Below, in pieces: positions 43,881-50,274 of a DNA stretch of 50,274 nucleotides. The first letter of the stretch is position 1. Each line of letters begins with the position of its first letter. Where the stretch lies: assembly GCA_024278755.1 (NCBI GenBank), contig JAJRSO010000006.1, positions 1-50,274 on the forward strand, read 5' to 3'. A program made the position numbers and the translations under genes. The notes under the pieces are model-generated. The model made no database searches. It saw only the letters and a program-made list of their open reading frames with translations, and had not been told where the DNA came from. This DNA comes from Calditrichota bacterium (lineage in GTDB: Bacteria; Calditrichota; Calditrichia; Calditrichales; Calditrichaceae).

Positions 43881-45238
43881 AGTCCAGGGTTCTAATTGTA
43901 GATGATGATCTTGATGCGTTGGAAATGATGCAGGATCTCTTTGACAGTAAGGGATACAAGTCCATGACAGCGATTAACGGAATTGATGCAATTACAAAAA
44001 TCAAAGCCCATGAGCCGGATATTATCCTCTCCGATATCCGAATGCCGGAAATGAACGGGATGGAATTGTTAAAAATTCTTACAAAAGAATACCCGCATAT
44101 TCCGGTGCTGATGATAACCGCTCATGGGACCATAAAAACAGCCGTGGAAGCGATGAAAGTGGGAGCCAAAGATTATATTCTAAAACCGCTTAGTTTAGAT
44201 GAAATTCTGGCAAAAGTAGAGCGCATTACACAGTTAAACTCGTTAATCAAAGAGAATGAGTACCTGCTTAATAAATTACAGCAAACCTACGATTTTACCA
44301 ATATGATCGGTAAAACGGATAAAATCCAGGAACTGTTCCGTTTAGTAAAAGATGTGGCGGCAACCAATACCACTATTTTAATCGGAGGCGAAAGCGGCGT
44401 GGGTAAAGAACTCATTGCCAATGCCATTCATTACAACAGTTCACGGATAAAACGGCCCTTTGTTAAAGTGAATTGCGGTGTGCTGGCCGAAAGCCTTCTG
44501 GAGAGCGAGCTTTTTGGCCATGTTCGCGGCGCGTTTACCGGGGCGATTAAGGATAAAATCGGGCGTTTCGAAATGGCCAACGGAGGAACCCTGTTCCTCG
44601 ATGAAATAGGAGATATTTCCTTAAATATGCAGCTAAAGTTGCTTCGGGTTTTACAGGAAGGAGAATTCGAACGGGTTGGCGGAACCGAAACTTTAAAAGT
44701 GGATGTCCGTATTATTGCGGCTACCAATAAAGACCTGAAAAAGGCCATTGACGAAGGGACCTTCAGGCATGATTTATACTACCGTCTGAATGTGATTCCC
44801 ATTACGGTTCCTCCCCTGCGTGAGCGACGAGAAGATATCAAGTATCTGGTAAATCATTTTATTGATAAATTTAATCGTGTTTATGGGAAATCGGTTCGGG
44901 AGATAGAGCCGAGGGCCATGTAATTGATGGAGTCTTACGCCTATCCCGGAAATATCCGCGAACTGGAGAACCTGATTGAGCGCATAATCGTTTTGGATAA
45001 AACAGGTAAAATCGGCGTGGGTGATTTGCCGGAAATTATTCGCGGAATTTCGGGCGAACCTCTGGCGGAAACCATCGATTTTGAAAACGGTTTGAATAAT
45101 CTTGTGGAAGACTATGAGAAAAATCTGATTATTCAGGCGCTGGAAAAAAATAAGTTTAATAAATTCCAAACAGCCAAAATGCTGAATATGAACCGCAGTA
45201 CGTTTATGTCGAAATTAAAAAAATACGATATTAAATAA
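43877..45238 (+). pseudogene. NtrC-type sigma-54 response regulator interrupted by one in-frame TAA
   Basis: 453 codons plus the stop. Receiver domain with D53 (LSDIRMPEMNG) and KPL lysine; AAA+ domain with Walker A GESGVGKE (171-178) and the sigma-54 contact loop GAFTGA (218-223); Walker B LFLDEIGD. TAA at 44921-44923 falls in IEPRAM-stop-LMESYAYPGNIRELENLIERI, where relatives have Glu, Gln or Lys, and the frame goes on through the R-finger region (PGNIREL) and a Fis-type helix-turn-helix (FQTAKMLNMNRSTFMSKLKKY). The rest of the gene is intact. If truncated at 348 residues it would lack DNA binding. A substitution, base error or readthrough are the options. Confidence 0.82.
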
Positions 45239-45326
45239 TTAAACGCAGACGAAATAGACCCCGTTACTGGCAGTGGGGGAGTTCCATCTGTTTTCTATTA
45301 TGACCCGAAAACGGCGGAAGGCGGCA

Positions 45327-46220
45327 ATGGCAATTTCTATTGATATGATACTTAATGATAAACACTCTGGGTCACTGACCATATCACGAAATACGCTGGA
45401 TTTATTTAAGGAATTGTTGGAAAACTGTGTGGAGGAAAAAACAGAGCCACAGGATTGTTTCAAAAAAGTTCAGAGCGTATCAAAAATAATTTTAAAAACG
45501 CAGCCCAATATGGCTTTGCTGCGGCATTGCAGTTCGCTCTTTCTAACGCAGTTCAAACGTATTTTAAAAGCAGAAGACGATACCCGTTCAATTATTGAAG
45601 CAGCTTTGGCTAAACTTATGGAAATCCGGAAAGAATTGGAAAATAATATAGAGCGCATTGGCGATATCGGTGCAAAACTTATTGCCGCATCCAACAATGT
45701 AATGACCATTAGCAGTAGCGCCATGGTTAATCAAATTCTTGTACGGGCACATACACAAAAAAAACGTTTTCATGTTTACAATTTAAAAAGCCATCCGCCG
45801 GACGAGGGGGTGTTTAGCGCCGAGTTTCTTTTACAGCAAAATATAAAAACAACATTGATTGCCGATGCAGAAATGGGATTGTTTATGCCGCAGATGAATC
45901 TTGTTTTAATTGGCGCCGATCGTGTTTTTGAAGACGGCTTTGTCAACAAAGCCGGAACGTTACCCTTATTGGTAACGGCAAAACATTTTAATGTGCCTGT
46001 TTATCTTGCTTTTGATACATGGAAAATTTTATTAAAAAACGATAAAGCAGTTAAGTTTTTGGAACGCGAAAACAGCGAAATTTATAATAACAAAACACAT
46101 GAGTTGCATGTGCAAAATTTTTACTTCGAAAGTATTCCTCTGAATCTGGTGCAAAAAGTGATTTGCGAAGAGGGTGTGTACGAAACGGGTGAATTTATAG
46201 ATTGGTATCTGAAAGGATAA
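45327..46220 (+). CDS. eIF-2B alpha/beta/delta-family protein
   Basis: 297 residues from the ATG at 45327, which has GGAAGG five bases upstream; earlier GTG (45273) and ATG (45300) starts lack a binding site. It carries the family pattern: N-terminal helices (ILNDKHSGSLTISRNTLDLF), ASNNVMTISSSAMV, LIADAEMGLFMPQMNLVLIGADRVFEDGFVNKAGTLPLLVTAKHFNVPVYLAF. Relatives include bacterial methylthioribose-1-phosphate isomerase, archaeal ribose-1,5-bisphosphate isomerase and eukaryotic eIF2B subunits. I infer a sugar-phosphate-binding or isomerase protein of unknown substrate. It precedes the AbrB-like gene by 2 bases in a coupled operon. Confidence 0.85.
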   Translation: MAISIDMILNDKHSGSLTISRNTLDLFKELLENCVEEKTEPQDCFKKVQSVSKIILKTQPNMALLRHCSSLFLTQFKRILKAEDDTRSIIEAALAKLMEIRKELENNIERIGDIGAKLIAASNNVMTISSSAMVNQILVRAHTQKKRFHVYNLKSHPPDEGVFSAEFLLQQNIKTTLIADAEMGLFMPQMNLVLIGADRVFEDGFVNKAGTLPLLVTAKHFNVPVYLAFDTWKILLKNDKAVKFLERENSEIYNNKTHELHVQNFYFESIPLNLVQKVICEEGVYETGEFIDWYLKG

Positions 46221-46222
46221 TA

Positions 46223-46411
46223 ATGGTTTTAGGTAAGTTTATCGCAGAGGTTACAAAAGAGAAACAAATTCAGTTGCCTCCGGAAGTTTTGACTCAGTTA
46301 AAAATAAATGACGGTGATAAAATAGAAGTACATGTAAAGCGCATTCGCTCCCATCGATTGGAACTTAAAATTTCAAAAAACCCCTTGGTTAAACTATTGG
46401 AACAAAAGTGA
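46223..46411 (+). CDS. AbrB/SpoVT-type DNA-binding (VapB-like antitoxin) protein
   Basis: 62 residues: MVLGKFIAEVTKEKQIQLPP, then EVLTQLKINDGDKIEVHVKR. This is the swapped-hairpin AbrB fold used by many antitoxins and transcription factors. It begins 2 bases after the upstream stop and overlaps or abuts the PIN gene (whose possible GTG start at 46408 shares the last 4 bases). A VapB role, repressing its operon and neutralising the PIN protein, is the natural inference. Confidence 0.8.
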   Translation: MVLGKFIAEVTKEKQIQLPPEVLTQLKINDGDKIEVHVKRIRSHRLELKISKNPLVKLLEQK

Positions 46412-46413
46412 AT

Positions 46414-46854
46414 ATGAAAATACAAACATTTTTTATAGACTCCAGCGCCTGGATTGCTATCGCGGATAAAAACAATCCTCTTCATGATTCGGCGCAAATG
46501 TATTTTAATCATCTGTTGGAAATAAATGCCAAATTAGTGTCGAATAATGTGGAAATTGATGAGGCGATTGTACAGTTAAAAAAACGAAGCGGAGCAAAAA
46601 GCGCCAGCCGTTTTTTAAATATCATCGACGAAGCGGTACTAACGATTCATTTAAAGGTTGACTGGGTTTCCCGCCGTGTTCGCCGCAACGGACTAAGCCA
46701 GTATCTGAATTGTAAGGATGAGCAAATTGGCTTGCGCCAGTTTTTTATATATGAGTCTGTAATGCGTAAACACGCAGAGATTATCTTTTCGTTTGATTCA
46801 GCGTTAAAATATTTTAATATTCCATTAATGCCGCAAACGGAAGTAAACAAATGA
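46414..46854 (+). CDS. PIN-domain protein (VapC-like)
   Basis: 146 residues from ATG 46414; a GTG at 46408 is also possible. PIN nucleases use clustered acidic residues: FIDSSAWIAIAD at the N-terminus, NNVEIDEA in the middle, and KDEQIGLRQ with SFDSALKYFNI near the end. VapC-type proteins cleave RNA such as tRNA or rRNA. The gene overlaps the following YqeC-like gene by 4 bases (ATGA). Because it sits inside a metabolic operon, a housekeeping RNase role is as likely as addiction. Confidence 0.82.
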   Translation: MKIQTFFIDSSAWIAIADKNNPLHDSAQMYFNHLLEINAKLVSNNVEIDEAIVQLKKRSGAKSASRFLNIIDEAVLTIHLKVDWVSRRVRRNGLSQYLNCKDEQIGLRQFFIYESVMRKHAEIIFSFDSALKYFNIPLMPQTEVNK

Positions 46855-47558
46855 AAAATTTGTTTTTTACAAAGTTTAACCTGCAAAACGAGCAATTTAT
46901 CATCGTTTCCGGAGAAGGAAATAATACGGCTCTTATCCACCTGCTGGCGGATGAAGCTAAGACAGCTGCCTTTCATGCGCTCGTAATTGCTTCAGCGCCT
47001 CAGCGTTATCCCATCGAAGGGAAAGTGCTTATCAGTGATGAAACGGACCTGCTGTTCCGTCTTATCCGTTCCGATCAACCGGAAGTAACCTATCTTGCCG
47101 GAAAAGTGGAGGGTGATCTTTTAATTCCGTTCAATAAAAATGAATTGAAAACGTTAATTCAGAAAGCCGCTACAGATACCAAAATATTTGTAAATCTCTT
47201 CCCGGCGGATAAAGCGGCTGATTCCTTTGAAAAATTATTTAAGAAGGCGTTGCATCTCTGTACTATTAATTTTAATGTGTTAAGACCGCAACTGCTGGAA
47301 ATTTATCAGAATACGGAAGTACAATCTTCTTCTTCAGCACAAAAAAAGATTCAAAAACAATTCCAGACTTTAATCGAGCAAACCTGTCCGTCCTGTCTGA
47401 AAAATGAGGATAGCAATAGATGTTTTCTGTTTGTAGATCAGATTAAAAATGTGCTTGACGAAAATCTGTTTATCCCGGTTGCCAGGCATTTTCAGAAAAC
47501 GCGGGAAATAACGATTTTATATGGCAGTTTGTATCAGTATAGTGTGAAAAAAATATAA
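46851..47558 (+). CDS. YqeC-like accessory protein with degenerate P-loop
   Basis: 235 residues. Length and motif order agree with the YqeC family, accessory proteins of selenium-dependent molybdenum hydroxylases. YqeC normally starts with a GGGGKTT P-loop, then a TTT-type stretch, then a DE...L...V.YLAG region. Here the P-loop region reads VSGEGNNTALIHLLADEAK, without the lysine, followed by VIASAPQRYPIEGKVLISDETDLLFRLIRS and EVTYLAGKVEGDLL. I infer a YqeC relative that may no longer bind nucleotide. The adjacent gene belongs to the partner family YqeB, which strengthens the call. Overlaps: 4 bases before, 1 base after. Confidence 0.6.
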   Translation: MKNLFFTKFNLQNEQFIIVSGEGNNTALIHLLADEAKTAAFHALVIASAPQRYPIEGKVLISDETDLLFRLIRSDQPEVTYLAGKVEGDLLIPFNKNELKTLIQKAATDTKIFVNLFPADKAADSFEKLFKKALHLCTINFNVLRPQLLEIYQNTEVQSSSSAQKKIQKQFQTLIEQTCPSCLKNEDSNRCFLFVDQIKNVLDENLFIPVARHFQKTREITILYGSLYQYSVKKI

Positions 47559-48394
47559 TGGTTTCTATCCACGTGTTAATAACCGGCAGCGATGATTTGG
47601 CCTCTGCTACCGCCTTGCGTCTGTTTCGTGCTGGCTTTAAAGTAACGCTTTTCGTACCCAACCGCCCTATTGATATCCACCATACACGGACATTTAGCAG
47701 CGCCGTATATAACGGAGAAAAAACAATTGATGAGGTGGTTGCCTGCACCCGCAGCGGTTCTGCGGCCAGGGGAGACAGTACGCCGGAAACAGACCTGGCT
47801 GACTTTATTGAATTTACCTATGCCAATCGTCAGATTCCGATTCTTACAGAGGAAGACCTGGTAAAAGCAACCGCTCTTCCGTTTGAATATATCTTTGCAG
47901 CAGACGCCGGACTCTTCGGGAATCTTCCTGTTCGTATCAAAGAAAACAGCGTAATAATTTCTAAAAAAGGAGATAATACCGCTTCATCAAGTCGCTACGA
48001 GATTTGTGTTGATCCCGTATTTCTTGGACAAGTGCTTTATCCTTTTAACCGGGATGATTTTATGGATTGTGGCGTGCCTGAAACAACGGACGGTTCTAAA
48101 GAACGTGTTAAGGCGCCCCTCGAGGGGGTATTTACAACCGATGCAATGGTTGATACTTTGGTACACGAAAAACAAGAGCTGGGCCGTATAAACGATATTC
48201 CTATTTTATCTCCTGTTTCCGGAAAAATAAGCGGCCTGCTGAACAGCGGAATGATCATCCCGGCAGGAACGGTATTTGCCGAAATTAGTTCTGTTACGGA
48301 TCCGCATCCGCCAAAGCGGATCTCTCCGGCATCATTTTCGGTGGCGGGCGCCGTACTGGAAGCAATTATGTTTGATTTAAATCTCAATAAATAA
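47558..48394 (+). CDS. YqeB-family (EF2563-type) protein of selenium-dependent molybdenum hydroxylase systems
   Basis: 278 residues. It shares the family outline: N-terminal Rossmann-type start (VLITGSDDLASATALRLFRAGFKVTLF against the usual GAGDLASG), TFSSAVYNGEKTIDEVVA, LTEEDLVKATALPFEYIFAADA, and a C-terminal lipoyl-like hairpin ILSPVSGKISGLLNSGMIIPAGTVFAEIS. YqeB proteins accompany Se-Mo hydroxylases, yet no such hydroxylase, selD or molybdenum cofactor gene is in this window. Its start codon overlaps the previous stop (TAATG). Biochemical role unknown. Confidence 0.75.
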   Translation: MVSIHVLITGSDDLASATALRLFRAGFKVTLFVPNRPIDIHHTRTFSSAVYNGEKTIDEVVACTRSGSAARGDSTPETDLADFIEFTYANRQIPILTEEDLVKATALPFEYIFAADAGLFGNLPVRIKENSVIISKKGDNTASSSRYEICVDPVFLGQVLYPFNRDDFMDCGVPETTDGSKERVKAPLEGVFTTDAMVDTLVHEKQELGRINDIPILSPVSGKISGLLNSGMIIPAGTVFAEISSVTDPHPPKRISPASFSVAGAVLEAIMFDLNLNK

Positions 48395-48493
48395 ACGGAT
48401 CTATCACCTTAAAGAGATATAATTTTGTATTTATTGTATGGTATAAAAGAGTGGTACTAAACAGGATTTAGTTTGTAAGCGGAAAGGATTTTT

Positions 48494-49963
48494 ATGGAGA
48501 CGGTAAAAAACGCACTACAAATGGCAAGTAACACAGTTTGGGGATGGCCGCAAATTATGCCACTGATGGTGGTTATCCTGTTGGGAACCGGTATTTTTAT
48601 TACGTTGCGTTTGCGCTGGATTCAGTTGTTTCGGTTAAAACATGCCTGGAATGTAATCCGTGGGAAATATGATAATCCCGATGATGAGGGGGATATTAAC
48701 CATTTTCAGGCGCTTAGTACCGCTTTGTCTGCCACCGTAGGCATCGGAAATATTGCCGGCGTAGCTACGGCCATTCACTACGGCGGACCCGGCGCTCTGT
48801 TCTGGATGTGGCTCACTGCTATCTTCGGAATGGCTTTAAAATTTTCCGAAGCAACACTTGCCGTTCATTACCGCAAAATAAATGCAGACGGCTCCGCAAG
48901 TGGCGGCCCTATGTACTATATCGAAAAAGGACTGGGCGCCAAATGGAAACCACTGGCAGTGACCTTTGCGGCGCTTGCTGTTATTTCGTCTTTCGGGACA
49001 GGAAACGCCATTCAGGCTTTTACGGTTTCGGATCAGGTATTAAGCGATTTTAATAGTATCCTGACACCTGGGAACTGGCTGATCAATTCTGTTGATTTTT
49101 TAGGAATTCACGTAGAGCCGGTCCGAATTTTTACAGGCCTGTTCACAACTTTTCTGGTAGCTCTTGTTATTTTGGGAGGGATAAAGCGGATTGGAAGGGT
49201 AACGTCTAAATTAACACCGGCGATGGCCGGACTTTATGTGGGCGGCGCTCTTTTAATAATAATACTAAACTGGCAAAATGTTATCCCCGCGATTGCCGAA
49301 ATTATTAGCCAGGCTTTTGTTCCCAAAGCGCAGGTTGCGGGCGCCGCGGGCGGAGGACTTTTGCTGTTTTTAAATACAATGGTCTGGGGGGTCAAAAGAG
49401 GGTTGTTTTCCAACGAAGCGGGACAGGGGAGTGCGCCCATCGCGCATGCCGCAGCCAAAACCAAAGAGCCGGTACGTGAGGGTGTTGTGGCTATGCTTGG
49501 GCCGCTGGTTGACACGTTGATGATTTGTACTTTAACCGGTCTTGTCATTGTATTAACGGGCGCGCACGAAACGTTGATTAACGGTAGTATTCTAAATGGT
49601 TCACCGTTGACCGCACTGGCTTTTAAAACCGGGCTTGCGCCTATTTTCCCTTACGGGGATAAAATAATTACCCTGGCCGTATTTTTATTTGCTGTCTCGA
49701 CAGCCATTAGCTGGTCCTATTATGGTGATCGAAGTATTGAATACTTAAGCAGTTCAAAGTCGATTATGCCCTATAAAATCGTTTATGTTATCATGCATTT
49801 TGTTGGGGCTATTGTATCATTGGAAATTGTATGGGCTTTTGGCGATATCGCTCTCGGCTTGATGGCATTGCCAAATTTATTGGCGCTCGTACTACTTTCT
49901 CCCATAATCCTGACGCTTACAAAGGATTATTTTTCAAGAAAACATAAAGTTTTTAAAAAATAA
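48494..49963 (+). CDS. Alanine/glycine:cation symporter (AGCS family)
   Basis: 489 residues with about 10-11 helices. The family signature is clear: QALSTALSATVGIGNIAGVATAIHYGGPGALFWMW, SASGGPMYYIEKGLG, and GLFSNEAGQGSAPIAHAAAKTKEPVREG. AGCS proteins import alanine or glycine with Na+ or H+. It starts 99 bases after the YqeB-like gene, with GGAAAGG as ribosome binding site, and may be in the same transcript or separate. Confidence 0.95.
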   Translation: METVKNALQMASNTVWGWPQIMPLMVVILLGTGIFITLRLRWIQLFRLKHAWNVIRGKYDNPDDEGDINHFQALSTALSATVGIGNIAGVATAIHYGGPGALFWMWLTAIFGMALKFSEATLAVHYRKINADGSASGGPMYYIEKGLGAKWKPLAVTFAALAVISSFGTGNAIQAFTVSDQVLSDFNSILTPGNWLINSVDFLGIHVEPVRIFTGLFTTFLVALVILGGIKRIGRVTSKLTPAMAGLYVGGALLIIILNWQNVIPAIAEIISQAFVPKAQVAGAAGGGLLLFLNTMVWGVKRGLFSNEAGQGSAPIAHAAAKTKEPVREGVVAMLGPLVDTLMICTLTGLVIVLTGAHETLINGSILNGSPLTALAFKTGLAPIFPYGDKIITLAVFLFAVSTAISWSYYGDRSIEYLSSSKSIMPYKIVYVIMHFVGAIVSLEIVWAFGDIALGLMALPNLLALVLLSPIILTLTKDYFSRKHKVFKK

Positions 49964-49977
49964 TAGGGTAATGATAC

Positions 49978-50006
49978 TTGACAGATATTTCAATCGGCCG
50001 TATATT
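49978..50006 (+). promoter_or_regulatory. Promoter of tRNA-Lys, TTGACA-17-TATATT
   Basis: TTGACA at 49978-49983, TATATT at 50001-50006, spacer 17 bases. The predicted start near 50014 lies 15 bases before the tRNA. Confidence 0.8.
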
Positions 50007-50028
50007 TGCGTTCTCATTTTTAAATGAG

Positions 50029-50101
50029 GAGCCAGTAGCTCAGCTGGTAGAGCAGCGGCCTTTTAAGCCGTTGGTCCGGAGTTCGAATCTCCGCTGGCTC
50101 A
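50029..50101 (+). tRNA. tRNA-Lys (anticodon TTT)
   Basis: 73 bases in a complete cloverleaf: acceptor GAGCCAG/CTGGCTC, D stem GCTC/GAGC, anticodon stem GCGGC/GCCGT with loop CTTTTAA, T arm CGGAG-TTCGAAT-CTCCG, discriminator A. Anticodon TTT; CCA not encoded. Confidence 0.95.
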
Positions 50102-50110
50102 CGAGGGGAA

Positions 50111-50145
50111 AAGCCTGTTTAACGTAAGTTGAACAGGCTTTTTTT
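50111..50145 (+). terminator. Rho-independent terminator of tRNA-Lys
   Basis: AAGCCTGTT (50111-50119) pairs with AACAGGCTT (50132-50140), followed by five more T. Confidence 0.9.
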
Positions 50146-50274
50146 GTAAGCCCCGCCAGAGAAAAAGGGATGCAATCAGCGTTCTAAATAATTAGAGCCC
50201 TAAGTTGGTTAGGAATCAAAAAAGGACTTTCAAAAGATAGAGTTAAAATTATGTAGAGCAGTCCCGAAAGTCGG
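50146..50274. other. Window end without a supported gene
   Basis: No frame with a start site is seen. A 7-bp inverted repeat, GACTTTC (50225-50231) with GAAAGTC (50266-50272), lies near the edge and may belong to an element outside the window. Confidence 0.3.

Noticed and set aside
46223-46854. Stand-alone VapBC addiction module
   Set aside because: The fold pair fits, but overlap with metabolic genes on both sides and the lack of its own promoter argue against an independent module; reported instead as part of the operon.
46851-48394. Selenocysteine-containing product near the YqeB/YqeC-like genes
   Set aside because: No in-frame TGA followed by a SECIS-like hairpin, and no selA, selB, selC or selD in the window.

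Overview
This window looks like chromosomal DNA of a Gram-negative bacterium of the Fibrobacterota-Chlorobiota-Bacteroidota (FCB) superphylum. A Calditrichota-like organism is my best guess, but no 16S rRNA or other phylogenetic marker is present to settle it. The reasons are: outer-membrane proteins and lipoproteins; an RND pump fused to its TolC-type outer-membrane channel; a golvesin-domain amidase lipoprotein; a peptidase / TolB-propeller / BamA-barrel fusion; and AT-rich dispersed intergenic repeats. Most genes look like vertical, housekeeping or envelope genes. There is no phage, integron, CRISPR array or complete insertion sequence.

Layout. 1-2519: a gene-poor start, a consensus promoter with a long leader, a MipA/OmpV-like barrel, then nhaA. 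2786-10912: a heavy-metal efflux locus made of an OmpR-type regulator, its sensor kinase, a CzcA-type pump fused to an outer-membrane factor, and the adaptor lipoprotein; the two promoters share 11-bp-spaced CTTAAG repeats. 11115-15723 (minus strand): three exported envelope proteins. 16117-23264: an EamA transporter, an interrupted polysaccharide deacetylase, class II aldolase, a YfcC transporter, a DUF4388 response regulator and a Tat-exported asparaginase-family hydrolase. 23621-27880: an amidase/golvesin lipoprotein, a Crp remnant, a DUF2892 membrane protein and a YqaA-like protein. 27877-30761: the classical information-processing block tRNA-Ala, SRP RNA, dnaX, ybaB/ebfC, recR. 30756-35844: metallo-beta-lactamase-fold hydrolase, bifunctional nuclease, NifU-like protein, phosphohexomutase, a dolichol/phytol-kinase-like protein and a Nudix hydrolase. 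36087-40692: a sulfide:quinone oxidoreductase-like flavoprotein with a 33-residue companion ORF, an SDR oxidoreductase, a DUF72 protein and an MFS transporter. 40903-49963: gltX, a histidine kinase lacking its phospho-accepting histidine, an NtrC-type regulator interrupted by one in-frame TAA, then a coupled set (eIF2B-like isomerase fold, AbrB-type antitoxin-like protein, PIN protein, YqeC-like and YqeB-like proteins) and an alanine/glycine:cation symporter. 49978-50145: tRNA-Lys with a consensus promoter and terminator.

Points most worth a second look: the overlapping eIF2B/AbrB/PIN/YqeC/YqeB operon; the signaling pair where one partner lacks its key histidine and the other has a stop; the shared three-part operator of the metal-efflux locus; the internal signal-peptide-like segment in the pump-channel fusion; the A10 slippery run in dnaX; the tRNA-SRP RNA tandem separated by 3 nt; and the small ORF after the SQR-like gene.
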